Positions 28,185 through 37,432 of a stretch of 64,000 nt of DNA are shown here, in pieces. The stretch covers positions 21,896 through 85,895 of the forward strand of contig CAZAXY010000002.1 of the NCBI GenBank assembly GCA_964489125.1. The letters are read 5' to 3'. Every line of letters begins with the position of its first letter. Within the stretch, counting starts at the first letter, position 1. The notes under the pieces are model-generated. The model was given only the letters and a program-made list of their open reading frames with translations. It was not told where the DNA came from and searched no databases. Both the position numbers and the translations under genes were made by a program. Source of the stretch: GYS-P2D sp964489125 (GTDB taxonomy: Bacteria; Bacteroidota; Bacteroidia; Chitinophagales; Saprospiraceae).

Positions 28185-28272
28185 AATCTTGTGTTATTGG
28201 TCCACCTATTAGATTATGATAGAAGTGTTGAGTTTAATGGCTAATTGCTAAAGTTATCTTAATGGCTTTTTC

Positions 28273-29124
28273 TTACTGTTCTCTAACTACTTCAAAAAAA
28301 GCCGTTTGACTATTGAAGGCCGAGAAAACCCCTAGAGCATTAATCACATTAGAAGGTGGCTCATTGAGATCTCTTGAGTCTTGTGTTCGATTGTCAAATA
28401 GGGCTGCATACTCTTCATTAACATGAAATACACTAACCACATAAGTGCCAAAAGTTACTAAAGAGCCACCTAAAAATGTCAAATTATCGTCGTCTGTCGG
28501 TTCTGACACAAATCTCAAGTCTTCCAGGGCATCAAGCACTTGCTGTGGGAATATAGGGTCTGTGGCTTCAGTAAGGTTCTCGACCACCATATAGAATTGC
28601 TCGCCATCTGGATTGTCCCAAGATGCTGTAATACTGGACCCCCGCAGGAAATTTCCTAATGCTTCGACTACAGCATCTCGGCCCTGACTTAATGGCAATC
28701 TAGGCACGATAATAGAATCCTGGCTCAGGCCTAATCCTTGTGTTGGCGTAGGTACTTGGGTCTCTGCTGTAGCGGTGATCCCATTATGTGTAATCTCTAA
28801 TTGAAAGACATCCCCAGTTCTCACTTCAAGATCATCGCCAGGATAATGATACAAGCCATCCGATCCTGATGATACCAATGGAAACGACTCTCCTTGCCGT
28901 GATAGCACTATGTTGGCATCATTGATCGGCTCAGAGGTATCCACTTCGTCAGTCAATGGAAATACCGTTTTAATCTTTATGTCGTCCACCGGCTCACCTT
29001 CAAATAAGAAAGCCTCTACTACAAATTGATTAAATGCCAGATCATTAAGATTCTCATCTCCACACGAAGTAAAAACTCCAGCAGAGAAAATCAATACGAC
29101 TAAGATATATATGCTATTCTTCAT
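28273..29124 (-). CDS. DUF4249 lipoprotein, partner of the TonB receptor
   Basis: A 283-residue lipoprotein with a lipobox ending in Cys21 (AGVFTSC). The mature part begins with the typical DUF4249 pattern: a strand with FVVEAFLFEGEPVDDIKI, then an Ig-like segment with ANIVLSRQGES and GDVFQLEITHNG. DUF4249 genes in Bacteroidota usually lie beside a TonB-dependent receptor, and this one starts 10 bases after such a gene. It is probably an outer-membrane surface lipoprotein capping or feeding the receptor. The transported substrate is unknown. Confidence 0.85.
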   Translation of the reverse strand: MKNSIYILVVLIFSAGVFTSCGDENLNDLAFNQFVVEAFLFEGEPVDDIKIKTVFPLTDEVDTSEPINDANIVLSRQGESFPLVSSGSDGLYHYPGDDLEVRTGDVFQLEITHNGITATAETQVPTPTQGLGLSQDSIIVPRLPLSQGRDAVVEALGNFLRGSSITASWDNPDGEQFYMVVENLTEATDPIFPQQVLDALEDLRFVSEPTDDDNLTFLGGSLVTFGTYVVSVFHVNEEYAALFDNRTQDSRDLNEPPSNVINALGVFSAFNSQTAFFEVVREQ

Positions 29125-29134
29125 GACCTTATAG

Positions 29135-31507
29135 TTAAAATCTTACCTCTACGGATAGATTTGGGGTTAGCCCGAGATAATTTATTTCCGTTACTACTGG
29201 TGGCGTCTCGGTAAAATTGAATTGCTGGAACCAAACATTGGTTCGATTCAACAAATTAAATATCGACAGTCCAAAGTCGAACTCAAAAGGACCTGCCTTA
29301 TGGAGTAGATGTGCCGAAAGGTCCAATCGAGCATATGCAGGCAATCTGGAGCCATTGCGTGGACCTACATTAATAAAAGTAGCAGACTGACCATCTAGTA
29401 GATCTATGGAAAACTGGCCCGCTGGTTCGGTAAACGGCCGACCTGAAGCATAGACAAATGTTGCCGACAGTCTCCAATTATCAATCTCATAGGAATGAAC
29501 AGTTTTAAACTCGTGACGCACATCATGCAGCGCAGCAAACTCAAATCCATTGTTCAATTCTGGAAAGGTATTACGAACCCTTGCCAGGGTATATGCTACC
29601 CAACCTGTATAATCTCCCCGCTTCTTCTGAAGCAGTATTTCTGTACCCTGTGCGACTCCTGTACCTGTAAAAAAGAGCTGGTCCAAATCGATATCATTAC
29701 GCTGAAAGCGCAATGAAAATTCTGCCAGATTATTAAAGTCCTTGCGATAAGCCTCGACATCAATGATGTAATCGTCTGTCTCATATGAGGCTCCAATAAT
29801 AAAGTGATCGGCATTGCTCACCTTCACGAGATCATCATCTGCAAGCAACCAAAAGTCTCTGGAGCCCTCCGTAACATTCTCGTTGATAATACGATTGACA
29901 AACTGGAAATGCCTACTCACTCCGCCTTTCAGAGATATGCGATCAGTGAGCGACAGATCAAATGAAGCCCTTGGAGACCAGTAAATCTCATCTGTAATGC
30001 TATAATGGGTGGCTCGCACTCCTGCCTGTAAGCTCAATCGATCGAACGGCTTCCAAGTATCCGACACATATCCAGCAACATAACTGGCTTCCTGTGCGAC
30101 ATCCAGTATGGTCAGTGTATCGTCTCTAACAAATTCATAATCAACATCAGCCTGAGTATACAAAGCACCAAACTCAAGCTTATGCTGGGCGCTGAGTTGA
30201 ACTTCATTGTCAAGGGTAAGTGTTAAGTCTCGTATCTCGTTATCCTCTTTACTTACGAATTGGAGATCGGCAACTTCTCGATTATCTTCGACAGCCGTGA
30301 CTAGCACATCGGTAATCCTATCAAACTGACTGAAGTATCTGGATGACGCCACCAAAAGATTAGAGTACCACTTTGGAGACCATTGTCGTGACCACTTTGC
30401 ACTACCCCCACGATTTCCAAAATCAGTCGTTTCCTCTATATCGATGTCAAACTGTAAAGCGCCATTAAGGCGTTCCAGATTAAGGTCATTAAAATTTTCC
30501 AAGTGATCTGCACCATTGTAAAATGATAATGCCACGACATCCTTCTCCGTAGGATTATAGCTCAGTTTGGCATTCATATCAAAGAAAAATACCGAAGGCT
30601 CTGTCGTATTGATCTCAAGGCCATCGACGTCTGGTGGCACCTCTGTGTCTTCAAAAACCCCTAATATATCTCGAAACAGTTGGCTCTGGATTAGGTCTGT
30701 ATACGATCGTCTTCCACTGATGGTGAGCGATCCTTTGTTAAATAGTGGGATCTGGAGATTGGCACGTGCATTAAGAAGATTGACTCCAACATTTCCATGA
30801 AATTCGCTCGGATTTCCAGTCTTGCCTGTCAGGTCAACAACACCTGACAGCCTGCCACCATACTTGGCAGGAAAGGCCCCCTTAAAGAGCTGCACATCCT
30901 TAATGGCATCGGCATTAAAGGCCGAGAAGAATCCAAAAAAGTGATCTACATTATACACCGTGACTCCATCAAGCAGGACAAGGTTTTGATCTGGTGTCCC
31001 TCCCCTAACGAAGAGCCCAGAGCTATTCTCATTACTAGCACTAACCCCAGGCAACAGCTGCAATGATCGGAATATGTCTACCTCTCCAATATTAGGTAAC
31101 AGGGATAATTGTTTCGGTGAAATCTGTATAGAACTAATACCTTCTGATGCATTAAGGACCTTATAAGATCGCCCGCTGATGACCAGCTCATCTAATAAAA
31201 CACCGGTGGACAAATCAAACTTTAAATCTGTTATGTCATCCGATCCAGCTTCGATGAAGATTTCCTTGGTTGCATATCCAACAAATGCAATCTGCAAACT
31301 GAAGCTATCTGTTGGTGCATTGAGTAGTGCGAAGTAACCATCAACATTCGTTGAGGCTCCTGTATTGGTGCCCTTGATTACGACATCTGCGAATGGAAGA
31401 CGCTCTTGATTATCCTCACTTTGGATGATCCCAGAGAGCGTACGCTGCCCTATAACACACTGTGCAATCATCAGTAATGCTACAATGGATAAAATTCGGA
31501 CGACCAT
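29135..31507 (-). CDS. TonB-dependent outer-membrane receptor
   Basis: A 790-residue protein: signal peptide (IVALLMIAQCVIGQ), a carboxypeptidase-regulatory-like domain at about residues 22-100 (LPFADVVIKGTNTGAST), a plug domain at about 110-230 (SGLFVRGGTPDQNLVLLDG), and a 22-strand beta-barrel ending in the aromatic LSVEVRF. The domain order is that of receptors paired with DUF4249 rather than SusC-type receptors paired with SusD. It drives TonB-dependent uptake across the outer membrane. A 7-bp perfect inverted repeat lies just upstream. Confidence 0.93.
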   Translation of the reverse strand: MVVRILSIVALLMIAQCVIGQRTLSGIIQSEDNQERLPFADVVIKGTNTGASTNVDGYFALLNAPTDSFSLQIAFVGYATKEIFIEAGSDDITDLKFDLSTGVLLDELVISGRSYKVLNASEGISSIQISPKQLSLLPNIGEVDIFRSLQLLPGVSASNENSSGLFVRGGTPDQNLVLLDGVTVYNVDHFFGFFSAFNADAIKDVQLFKGAFPAKYGGRLSGVVDLTGKTGNPSEFHGNVGVNLLNARANLQIPLFNKGSLTISGRRSYTDLIQSQLFRDILGVFEDTEVPPDVDGLEINTTEPSVFFFDMNAKLSYNPTEKDVVALSFYNGADHLENFNDLNLERLNGALQFDIDIEETTDFGNRGGSAKWSRQWSPKWYSNLLVASSRYFSQFDRITDVLVTAVEDNREVADLQFVSKEDNEIRDLTLTLDNEVQLSAQHKLEFGALYTQADVDYEFVRDDTLTILDVAQEASYVAGYVSDTWKPFDRLSLQAGVRATHYSITDEIYWSPRASFDLSLTDRISLKGGVSRHFQFVNRIINENVTEGSRDFWLLADDDLVKVSNADHFIIGASYETDDYIIDVEAYRKDFNNLAEFSLRFQRNDIDLDQLFFTGTGVAQGTEILLQKKRGDYTGWVAYTLARVRNTFPELNNGFEFAALHDVRHEFKTVHSYEIDNWRLSATFVYASGRPFTEPAGQFSIDLLDGQSATFINVGPRNGSRLPAYARLDLSAHLLHKAGPFEFDFGLSIFNLLNRTNVWFQQFNFTETPPVVTEINYLGLTPNLSVEVRF

Positions 31508-31525
31508 AAATCAACTATTATATTC

Positions 31526-31542
31526 CAAACATGAAATGTTTG
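31526..31542. repeat. Inverted repeat upstream of the TonB receptor gene
   Basis: CAAACAT at 31526-31532 and ATGTTTG at 31536-31542 form a perfect 7-bp inverted repeat with a 3-base spacer, 18 bases before the receptor start. Its place suits an operator or a leader hairpin. AT-rich flanks make a chance palindrome possible. Confidence 0.35.
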
Positions 31543-31731
31543 TATGTTCCAATGAAATTTTATCAATGAACATGCTTAAAAAATCAATAAAACCGAAAAC
31601 TATAATTCACGGGCAGATGGAAAATTATCTCTTCAAAGCCCTCCATTAACACACCCAATATAAATAACACTGAATAAATTCACACGAATTGGTATGTATT
31701 CAAATTGACACTATTGGCTATCTTAAGGCCT

Positions 31732-32610
31732 ATGAATACGCCTAAGGTCAGTATAATCAACACCTCTCGAGGGCAGTTTGCTACCCGGATATATGGCGAC
31801 CTGCATAGGCCACCGCTGATGTTAGTCCATGGATGGCCGCAATCCAGTTATTGCTGGCATCATGTCACGCCATATCTAGAGCATTATCGAGTCATAGCAG
31901 TAGACTTACGTGGAATGGGTGATAGTAATCGTACTATTGAGGAAACTCACTATACCAAGGACCAGATGGCATTGGATCTATTCGCAGTAGCCAATGAGAT
32001 AGGCATTGATCAATTCTATTTGGGTGGACATGACTGGGGTGGAGCCATAGTCCAAGAAATGGCATTTCTACATCCTGAGCGCATCTCAAAGCTCATCATA
32101 ATAAACATGGTTTTGATCAATAATCCTGTCGGGGAACAGAAGGTGTCAGAGATACTTATAAATAGTCACTATCGATCATCATGGTATCAACATTTCTTAA
32201 GTATCAGGGACTTTCCAGAAGCGATATTAGCAGGCAAGGAACATATATGGGTTCCGTTTTTCAGTCGAGGAATCAGCAACCCAGTCCCTGACGATGCAAT
32301 CGCCGAATATATCCGCTGCTATAAGATTCCGCATACCATAACCACTGCAGCCAATCTCTACCGTACTTTAAGAATTGATCGCAAGAGATGGGAGACCTAC
32401 AGTGGACGGCAGATAGATATCCCAACTTTAATCATCCATGGCGAGCTCGATCCTGTAATTATCAAAGAATATCTGATCGGGGCAGAGCAGATATATCCAA
32501 AGCTACTCATACAACATCTCAAAGGCGGACATTTTATCTGTGACGAACAGCCTGAAGCAGTAGGAACCGCAATCTCTAGATTTTTGTTCACTGGGGATCG
32601 TAATATTTAG
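31732..32610 (+). CDS. Alpha/beta hydrolase, epoxide-hydrolase-like
   Basis: A 292-residue cytosolic protein. The ATG at 31732 is preferred to the TTG at 31705. The oxyanion motif is HGWPQ near residue 35. The nucleophile elbow is GHDWGG with Asp101, as in epoxide hydrolases and haloalkane dehalogenases rather than Ser esterases. The acid is Asp240 (GELDPVI) and the base His267 (KGGHFICDEQPE). The HGxP motif and Asp nucleophile favour epoxide hydrolase. It is 72 bases upstream of the glucan operon on the same strand but has no obvious pathway link to it. Confidence 0.85.
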   Translation: MNTPKVSIINTSRGQFATRIYGDLHRPPLMLVHGWPQSSYCWHHVTPYLEHYRVIAVDLRGMGDSNRTIEETHYTKDQMALDLFAVANEIGIDQFYLGGHDWGGAIVQEMAFLHPERISKLIIINMVLINNPVGEQKVSEILINSHYRSSWYQHFLSIRDFPEAILAGKEHIWVPFFSRGISNPVPDDAIAEYIRCYKIPHTITTAANLYRTLRIDRKRWETYSGRQIDIPTLIIHGELDPVIIKEYLIGAEQIYPKLLIQHLKGGHFICDEQPEAVGTAISRFLFTGDRNI

Positions 32611-32681
32611 CTCCATGAACACTGTTTGAATTAGCGATTAGCTTATAATTGCAGGTTCTAATATGATTAAACTACATAATT

Positions 32682-35600
32682 ATGAATCATCAATCTGACC
32701 GATTGGAGAAAGTCATTATTGATAACGAAGCCTATTACAAAATTGCAGATGCAGGTAGACTCAGGCCATTTTTCATGAGTATTACCAGTGCTTATGATCA
32801 TTGGTTGTTTATCTCGAGCAATGGCGGCCTGACTGCAGGTCGCAAAAACTCGGAGTACGCATTGTTCCCTTATTATACTGATGATAAAATAACTGAATCG
32901 GTAGACCTCACAGGTTCTAAGACCATAATCAAAGTAAAAGAATCCACTAAAGAACAGTACTGGGAACCCTATTCCTCTAATGCCTACAAACAATACAAGA
33001 TCGTCCAAAATCTGTATAAGAATAGCCTTGGCAACAAGGTCATATTCGAAGAGGTCAATGAAGACTTAGGTCTTAGTTTTAGCTATCAGTGGTCATCATC
33101 TGATGACCATGGGCTCATACGTCGATCCTTGATCACTAATCATAACAATCATAATATCGACATCGAATTTCTCGATGGATTGTTGAATATTGTTCCTGCT
33201 GGTATTGGTAGTGGTCTGCAGAATAGCTCAAGCAATCTCGGAGATGCCTATAAACGATCGATTTTAGATTCCCGAAGTGGTATAGGTGTATTTGCCTTAA
33301 GTGCCGTAATAGTTGATAGAGCCGAACCCAGTGAAGCACTCAAGGCTAATATCGTATGGTCCACTGGCTTATCTGACCCTACTCATCTGTTATCGGCTCA
33401 GCAACTAGACAGTTTCAGAAGTGGCCGCCCTATATCAGGAGAGTTAGATATCAAAGGTGAAAAAGGAGCGTACCTTCTGAATAGTAATATTACACTATCA
33501 GCCACTCAGTCTGCAGAGTGGTGTATCGTTGCTGATGTCAATAAAAATCACACAGCCGTATTTGACTTGATGCATAAGCTCACTTCTGACACGGGGCACT
33601 TGATGTCGGAGTTAAAAGCAGCAATAGCACAAGGTGATCAAGACTTGCTACAACTCGTAGCATCAGCAGATGGACTTCAGAAGAGCTCAGACGACCTTAA
33701 AGATGGAAGGCACTTCGCTAATGTCATGTTTAATATCATGCGTGGGGGGATTTTTGACAAGGACTATCATATTGACAAGACAGATTTTCTGACCTATCTC
33801 CGTAAAGCGAATGTCTCACTTTATGAGACTCATAAGACTCCCTTAAATCAGCTTGGCGATGAGTTTACAGTTTATGACTTACAAGATAAGATAGGAGTTT
33901 TAAATACTCCAGCGTTTACTCGGCTTGCGATAGAATACTTGCCGCTTAAGTTCAGTCGCAGACATGGTGACCCCAGTCGACCTTGGAATAAATTTTCTAT
34001 TAATCTAAAAAATGAATTAGATAAATCTAAAATATTAGATTATCAAGGTAACTGGCGAGATATATTTCAAAATTGGGAAGCGCTCTCACTGTCCTACCCT
34101 GCCTTTATCAATGGCATGGTCTATCGATTCCTCAATGCATCAACATTTGATGGATACAACCCTTATCGTGTTACCAAGGCAGGCTTTGATTGGGAGACCA
34201 TCGAACCTGATGATCCATGGTCATATATAGGCTATTGGGGCGATCATCAGATCATCTATCTATTGAAGCTCTTAGAATGTCTCCAGCGTTATCAGCCTGC
34301 TGAATTGCATAGATTGATGGCAGAAGATGTATTTGCCTATGCGGCTGTGCCGTATCGAATCAAGTCGTATCAGGACATTCTTGCAGATCCCAAGAATACC
34401 GTGGATTTTGATCGCAACTGGGACGAGGCTATCCGAGCGCGACGAGATCAGATGGGATCAGACGGTGCCTTGTTGACCACTCCAGACAAGAAAATCTATC
34501 AAGTAAACTTCATAGAGAAAATACTCGCCACTACCCTTTCCAAGATATCCAACCTCGTACCAGAAGGAGGAATTTGGATGAATACACAGCGTCCCGAGTG
34601 GAACGATGCCAACAATGCCCTTGTAGGCAATGGCATTTCAATGGTTACACTCTACTACCTCTATCGTTTTGTGAGCTTCTTTGAAGGAATCTTTGACAAC
34701 TATGAAGAAAAGCAAGTGGAGATTTCAACTGAGTTGTTGAGCTTTTTCAAAGCATGCACGGATACCCTGGGTGCCTTTAAGGCCCATTTAAAAGATGGCT
34801 TTAATGATCAACAGCGCAAGGCATTTATGGATGCTATAGGAACTGCTGGATCAACATATAGATTAGGCATCTATGATTATGGATTCAGTGGCAAGAGGCA
34901 AGCATTGAGCGTACCTGAGATTCAGTCATTCTTGGCATTATGTAAGGAATACTTTGCGCAAAGCATACGAGCTAACCGTCGAGAAAATGGATTATACCAC
35001 GCCTATAACATCCTCAATATAGAGTCTAACGGCTATCGAGTATCTTATCTCAATGAGATGCTTGAGGGGCAAGTATCTGTACTTAGTGCTGGACTGCTCT
35101 CGACTGCTGAAACTATTGAGTTACTCAAGAGCCTACGAGCCAGTACACTCTATCGACCCGATCAAAATAGCTATATCCTCTATCCCAATAAGGCACTCCC
35201 TAACTTCTTACAAAAAAATCATATCCCCCATCATATGCTCAGGAATTCGGAGTTATTACTCCAATTATTGGAGGATGGCGATGCTCGAATCATAGAAAAA
35301 GATGTATTTGATCAATTTCATTTCAATGGAGACTTTAGAAATAACATTGAGCTATCGGCAGCTCTTGATGACTTGAAGTCGGGCCCATATACTGCTCTTG
35401 TCGACTCAGATAAACAACTGATCCTCGACATATATGAGCACTTATTTAACCATAGGGAATTTACGGGTCGCTCTGGCACATTTTATGCCTACGAAGGGCT
35501 CGGGTCCATCTACTGGCATATGGTTTCAAAGTTGATTCTTGCTATCCAGGAGTGCTATAACCGGGCTCAGGATTCTGATGCAGATTTAGCTGAATTGACA

Positions 35601-36113
35601 GCGCTGTCGGAACAATACTACGAAGCATGGAATGGCCTCGGCATTCATAAGAGCCCAGATATCTATGGAGCTTTCAGTACTGATCCGTATTCTCACACAC
35701 CGTCCCATCGAGGGGCACAGCAGCCGGGCATGACGGGACAAGTTAAAGAAGATATCATCAGTAGATTTGGTGAGCTCGGCGTGCATATCAATGATGGTAT
35801 CGTTGAGTTTAATCCAAGCTTATTGAAGGCTGGTGAATTTTTGACCGCATCGGACGAGTTTTTAACGATTGGTTTAGATGGCAAGCCGCAGACAATAAAA
35901 TTGGCTAAGGGCAGCTTAGGATTTACAGTATGCCAAGTCCCTATCGTCTATCATTTAAGCGATGAAGCTATGATTTTGCTGACCGACAGTTCAGGTAAGG
36001 CAACAGAGCTATCGGGCAAAAAGCTTTCTGCGGCGTTAAGCCAAGAGCTACTATCACGTTCTGGTTCCATAGACAGGATCGATGTGACTATAACTCATAA
36101 ACAACTGATATGA
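32682..36113 (+). CDS. Probable beta-1,3-glucan phosphorylase, GH149-like
   Basis: A 1143-residue protein with no signal peptide, so cytosolic. Its size and the conserved-looking segments SYIGYWGDHQIIYLLKLLE near residue 514, EGGIWMNTQRPEWNDANNAL near 628 (cited in part) and GAQQPGMTGQVKEDI near 1010 resemble large (alpha/alpha)6 phosphorylases of clan GH-Q, such as GH149 and GH161, which release glucose-1-phosphate from beta-1,3-oligoglucosides. Context agrees: a GH17-like lipoprotein gene overlaps its stop by 4 bases and a GPH sugar symporter follows. The family call is from recognition and context, not from a search; other GH-Q activities remain possible. Confidence 0.6.
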   Translation: MNHQSDRLEKVIIDNEAYYKIADAGRLRPFFMSITSAYDHWLFISSNGGLTAGRKNSEYALFPYYTDDKITESVDLTGSKTIIKVKESTKEQYWEPYSSNAYKQYKIVQNLYKNSLGNKVIFEEVNEDLGLSFSYQWSSSDDHGLIRRSLITNHNNHNIDIEFLDGLLNIVPAGIGSGLQNSSSNLGDAYKRSILDSRSGIGVFALSAVIVDRAEPSEALKANIVWSTGLSDPTHLLSAQQLDSFRSGRPISGELDIKGEKGAYLLNSNITLSATQSAEWCIVADVNKNHTAVFDLMHKLTSDTGHLMSELKAAIAQGDQDLLQLVASADGLQKSSDDLKDGRHFANVMFNIMRGGIFDKDYHIDKTDFLTYLRKANVSLYETHKTPLNQLGDEFTVYDLQDKIGVLNTPAFTRLAIEYLPLKFSRRHGDPSRPWNKFSINLKNELDKSKILDYQGNWRDIFQNWEALSLSYPAFINGMVYRFLNASTFDGYNPYRVTKAGFDWETIEPDDPWSYIGYWGDHQIIYLLKLLECLQRYQPAELHRLMAEDVFAYAAVPYRIKSYQDILADPKNTVDFDRNWDEAIRARRDQMGSDGALLTTPDKKIYQVNFIEKILATTLSKISNLVPEGGIWMNTQRPEWNDANNALVGNGISMVTLYYLYRFVSFFEGIFDNYEEKQVEISTELLSFFKACTDTLGAFKAHLKDGFNDQQRKAFMDAIGTAGSTYRLGIYDYGFSGKRQALSVPEIQSFLALCKEYFAQSIRANRRENGLYHAYNILNIESNGYRVSYLNEMLEGQVSVLSAGLLSTAETIELLKSLRASTLYRPDQNSYILYPNKALPNFLQKNHIPHHMLRNSELLLQLLEDGDARIIEKDVFDQFHFNGDFRNNIELSAALDDLKSGPYTALVDSDKQLILDIYEHLFNHREFTGRSGTFYAYEGLGSIYWHMVSKLILAIQECYNRAQDSDADLAELTALSEQYYEAWNGLGIHKSPDIYGAFSTDPYSHTPSHRGAQQPGMTGQVKEDIISRFGELGVHINDGIVEFNPSLLKAGEFLTASDEFLTIGLDGKPQTIKLAKGSLGFTVCQVPIVYHLSDEAMILLTDSSGKATELSGKKLSAALSQELLSRSGSIDRIDVTITHKQLI

Positions 36114-37387
36114 CATTCAGACCTATCCTGCTCCTGGTTTTGGTGACCTCCATGATTACTATATGGAGCTGCAAGCCTGATCCCATCAACACAACTGTAG
36201 AGATTCCTCATAGAAGCGCTGAAGAGATCTTAGGAAATCCTCAATTTCAGGCGATTTCATACGGCGGTTATCGTGCAACAACTCGAGACATCCAGCCTAA
36301 GATTTCTGACCTTAAGGACGACATGCGTATCCTGTCTGCTATGGGCATCCACATGCTCAGGACCTACAATGTACATCTACCTCACGCCGAAAATGTCTTA
36401 AAAGCTATTACTGAGCTCAAAGAAGAGGATGGCGCATTTGAGATGTATGTGATGCTCGGCGCATGGATAGATTGTGAAAATGCCTGGCAGCCAGGGCAAG
36501 AAAACCATGAAGGAGAAAGCCCTCGCAATGCCATAGAAATTGCAGAAGCAGTCAGACTTACTCAGAAGTATCCAGATATCGTCAAGGTTATCGCTGTCGG
36601 CAACGAATCTATGGTGCACTGGGCACAGAGCTATTTCGTCAGGCCTAAAGCAATCCTCGGTTGGATAAATCACCTTCGAGATTTAAGGTCTTCTGGCGAG
36701 CTACCGTCAGATCTATGGCTCACCAGTAGCGACAACTATGCGTCGTGGGGAGGAGCGGACCCTATATATCATACCGACGATCTCAACGCGCTCATCCATG
36801 CGGTTGATTTCCTCAGCGTGCACACTTACCCGATGCATGAGACTCATTACAATTATGAGTTTTGGCTGCAAAGACCAGAAGAAAAGGATATTGATAAGGA
36901 TGAAAAAATTGTACGAGCCATGGATAGAGCTTTGCTCGAAGCGCAGAAACAAGTAGCTGCAGTCCAAGGGTATATGAATAAGATCGGTGAGGACAAGCCT
37001 ATCCACATTGGTGAGACTGGCTGGGCCACTGTCTCGGATGAATTTTATGGAGATACAGGATCTCGTGCTTGTGATCAATATAAGCAAGCATTGTATTATA
37101 CGTTGATGCGAGACTGGACGAACGAAGCAGGTATCTCGTGCTTCTTCTTTGAAGCATTTGATGAAAAATGGAAGGACGCTGAGCATCCCAAAGGTAGCGA
37201 AAATCACTTTGGCCTAATCGATGAATATGGTCAGGCTAAATATGCCATCTGGGATCTTGTAGACAATGGAGCATTCAAGGGGCTCACACGAGATGGCAAT
37301 GTGATCACTCAGAGTTTTAATGGAGATCCACTCACCGTAAAACAGGCTTCGCTGGCTCCGCCAGTAGATTACGACAATGGCTTGTAG
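36110..37387 (+). CDS. GH17-like glycoside hydrolase lipoprotein
   Basis: A 425-residue lipoprotein (lipobox ITIWSC, Cys21). The catalytic acid candidate is the Glu of AVGNESMVHW near residue 166, and the nucleophile candidate is the Glu of HIGETGWATV near 301; this pair in a (beta/alpha)8 barrel is the GH17/clan A pattern of beta-1,3-glucan-active enzymes. RTYNVHL near 88 also fits. It is probably surface- or periplasm-exposed and trims beta-1,3-glucan such as laminarin to oligosaccharides. It overlaps the phosphorylase gene by 4 bases and precedes the symporter by 45. Confidence 0.8.
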   Translation: MTFRPILLLVLVTSMITIWSCKPDPINTTVEIPHRSAEEILGNPQFQAISYGGYRATTRDIQPKISDLKDDMRILSAMGIHMLRTYNVHLPHAENVLKAITELKEEDGAFEMYVMLGAWIDCENAWQPGQENHEGESPRNAIEIAEAVRLTQKYPDIVKVIAVGNESMVHWAQSYFVRPKAILGWINHLRDLRSSGELPSDLWLTSSDNYASWGGADPIYHTDDLNALIHAVDFLSVHTYPMHETHYNYEFWLQRPEEKDIDKDEKIVRAMDRALLEAQKQVAAVQGYMNKIGEDKPIHIGETGWATVSDEFYGDTGSRACDQYKQALYYTLMRDWTNEAGISCFFFEAFDEKWKDAEHPKGSENHFGLIDEYGQAKYAIWDLVDNGAFKGLTRDGNVITQSFNGDPLTVKQASLAPPVDYDNGL

Positions 37388-37432
37388 GATACAAGCACAT
37401 AAATGCTATCTTAAGCAGATCAAATCCATAGT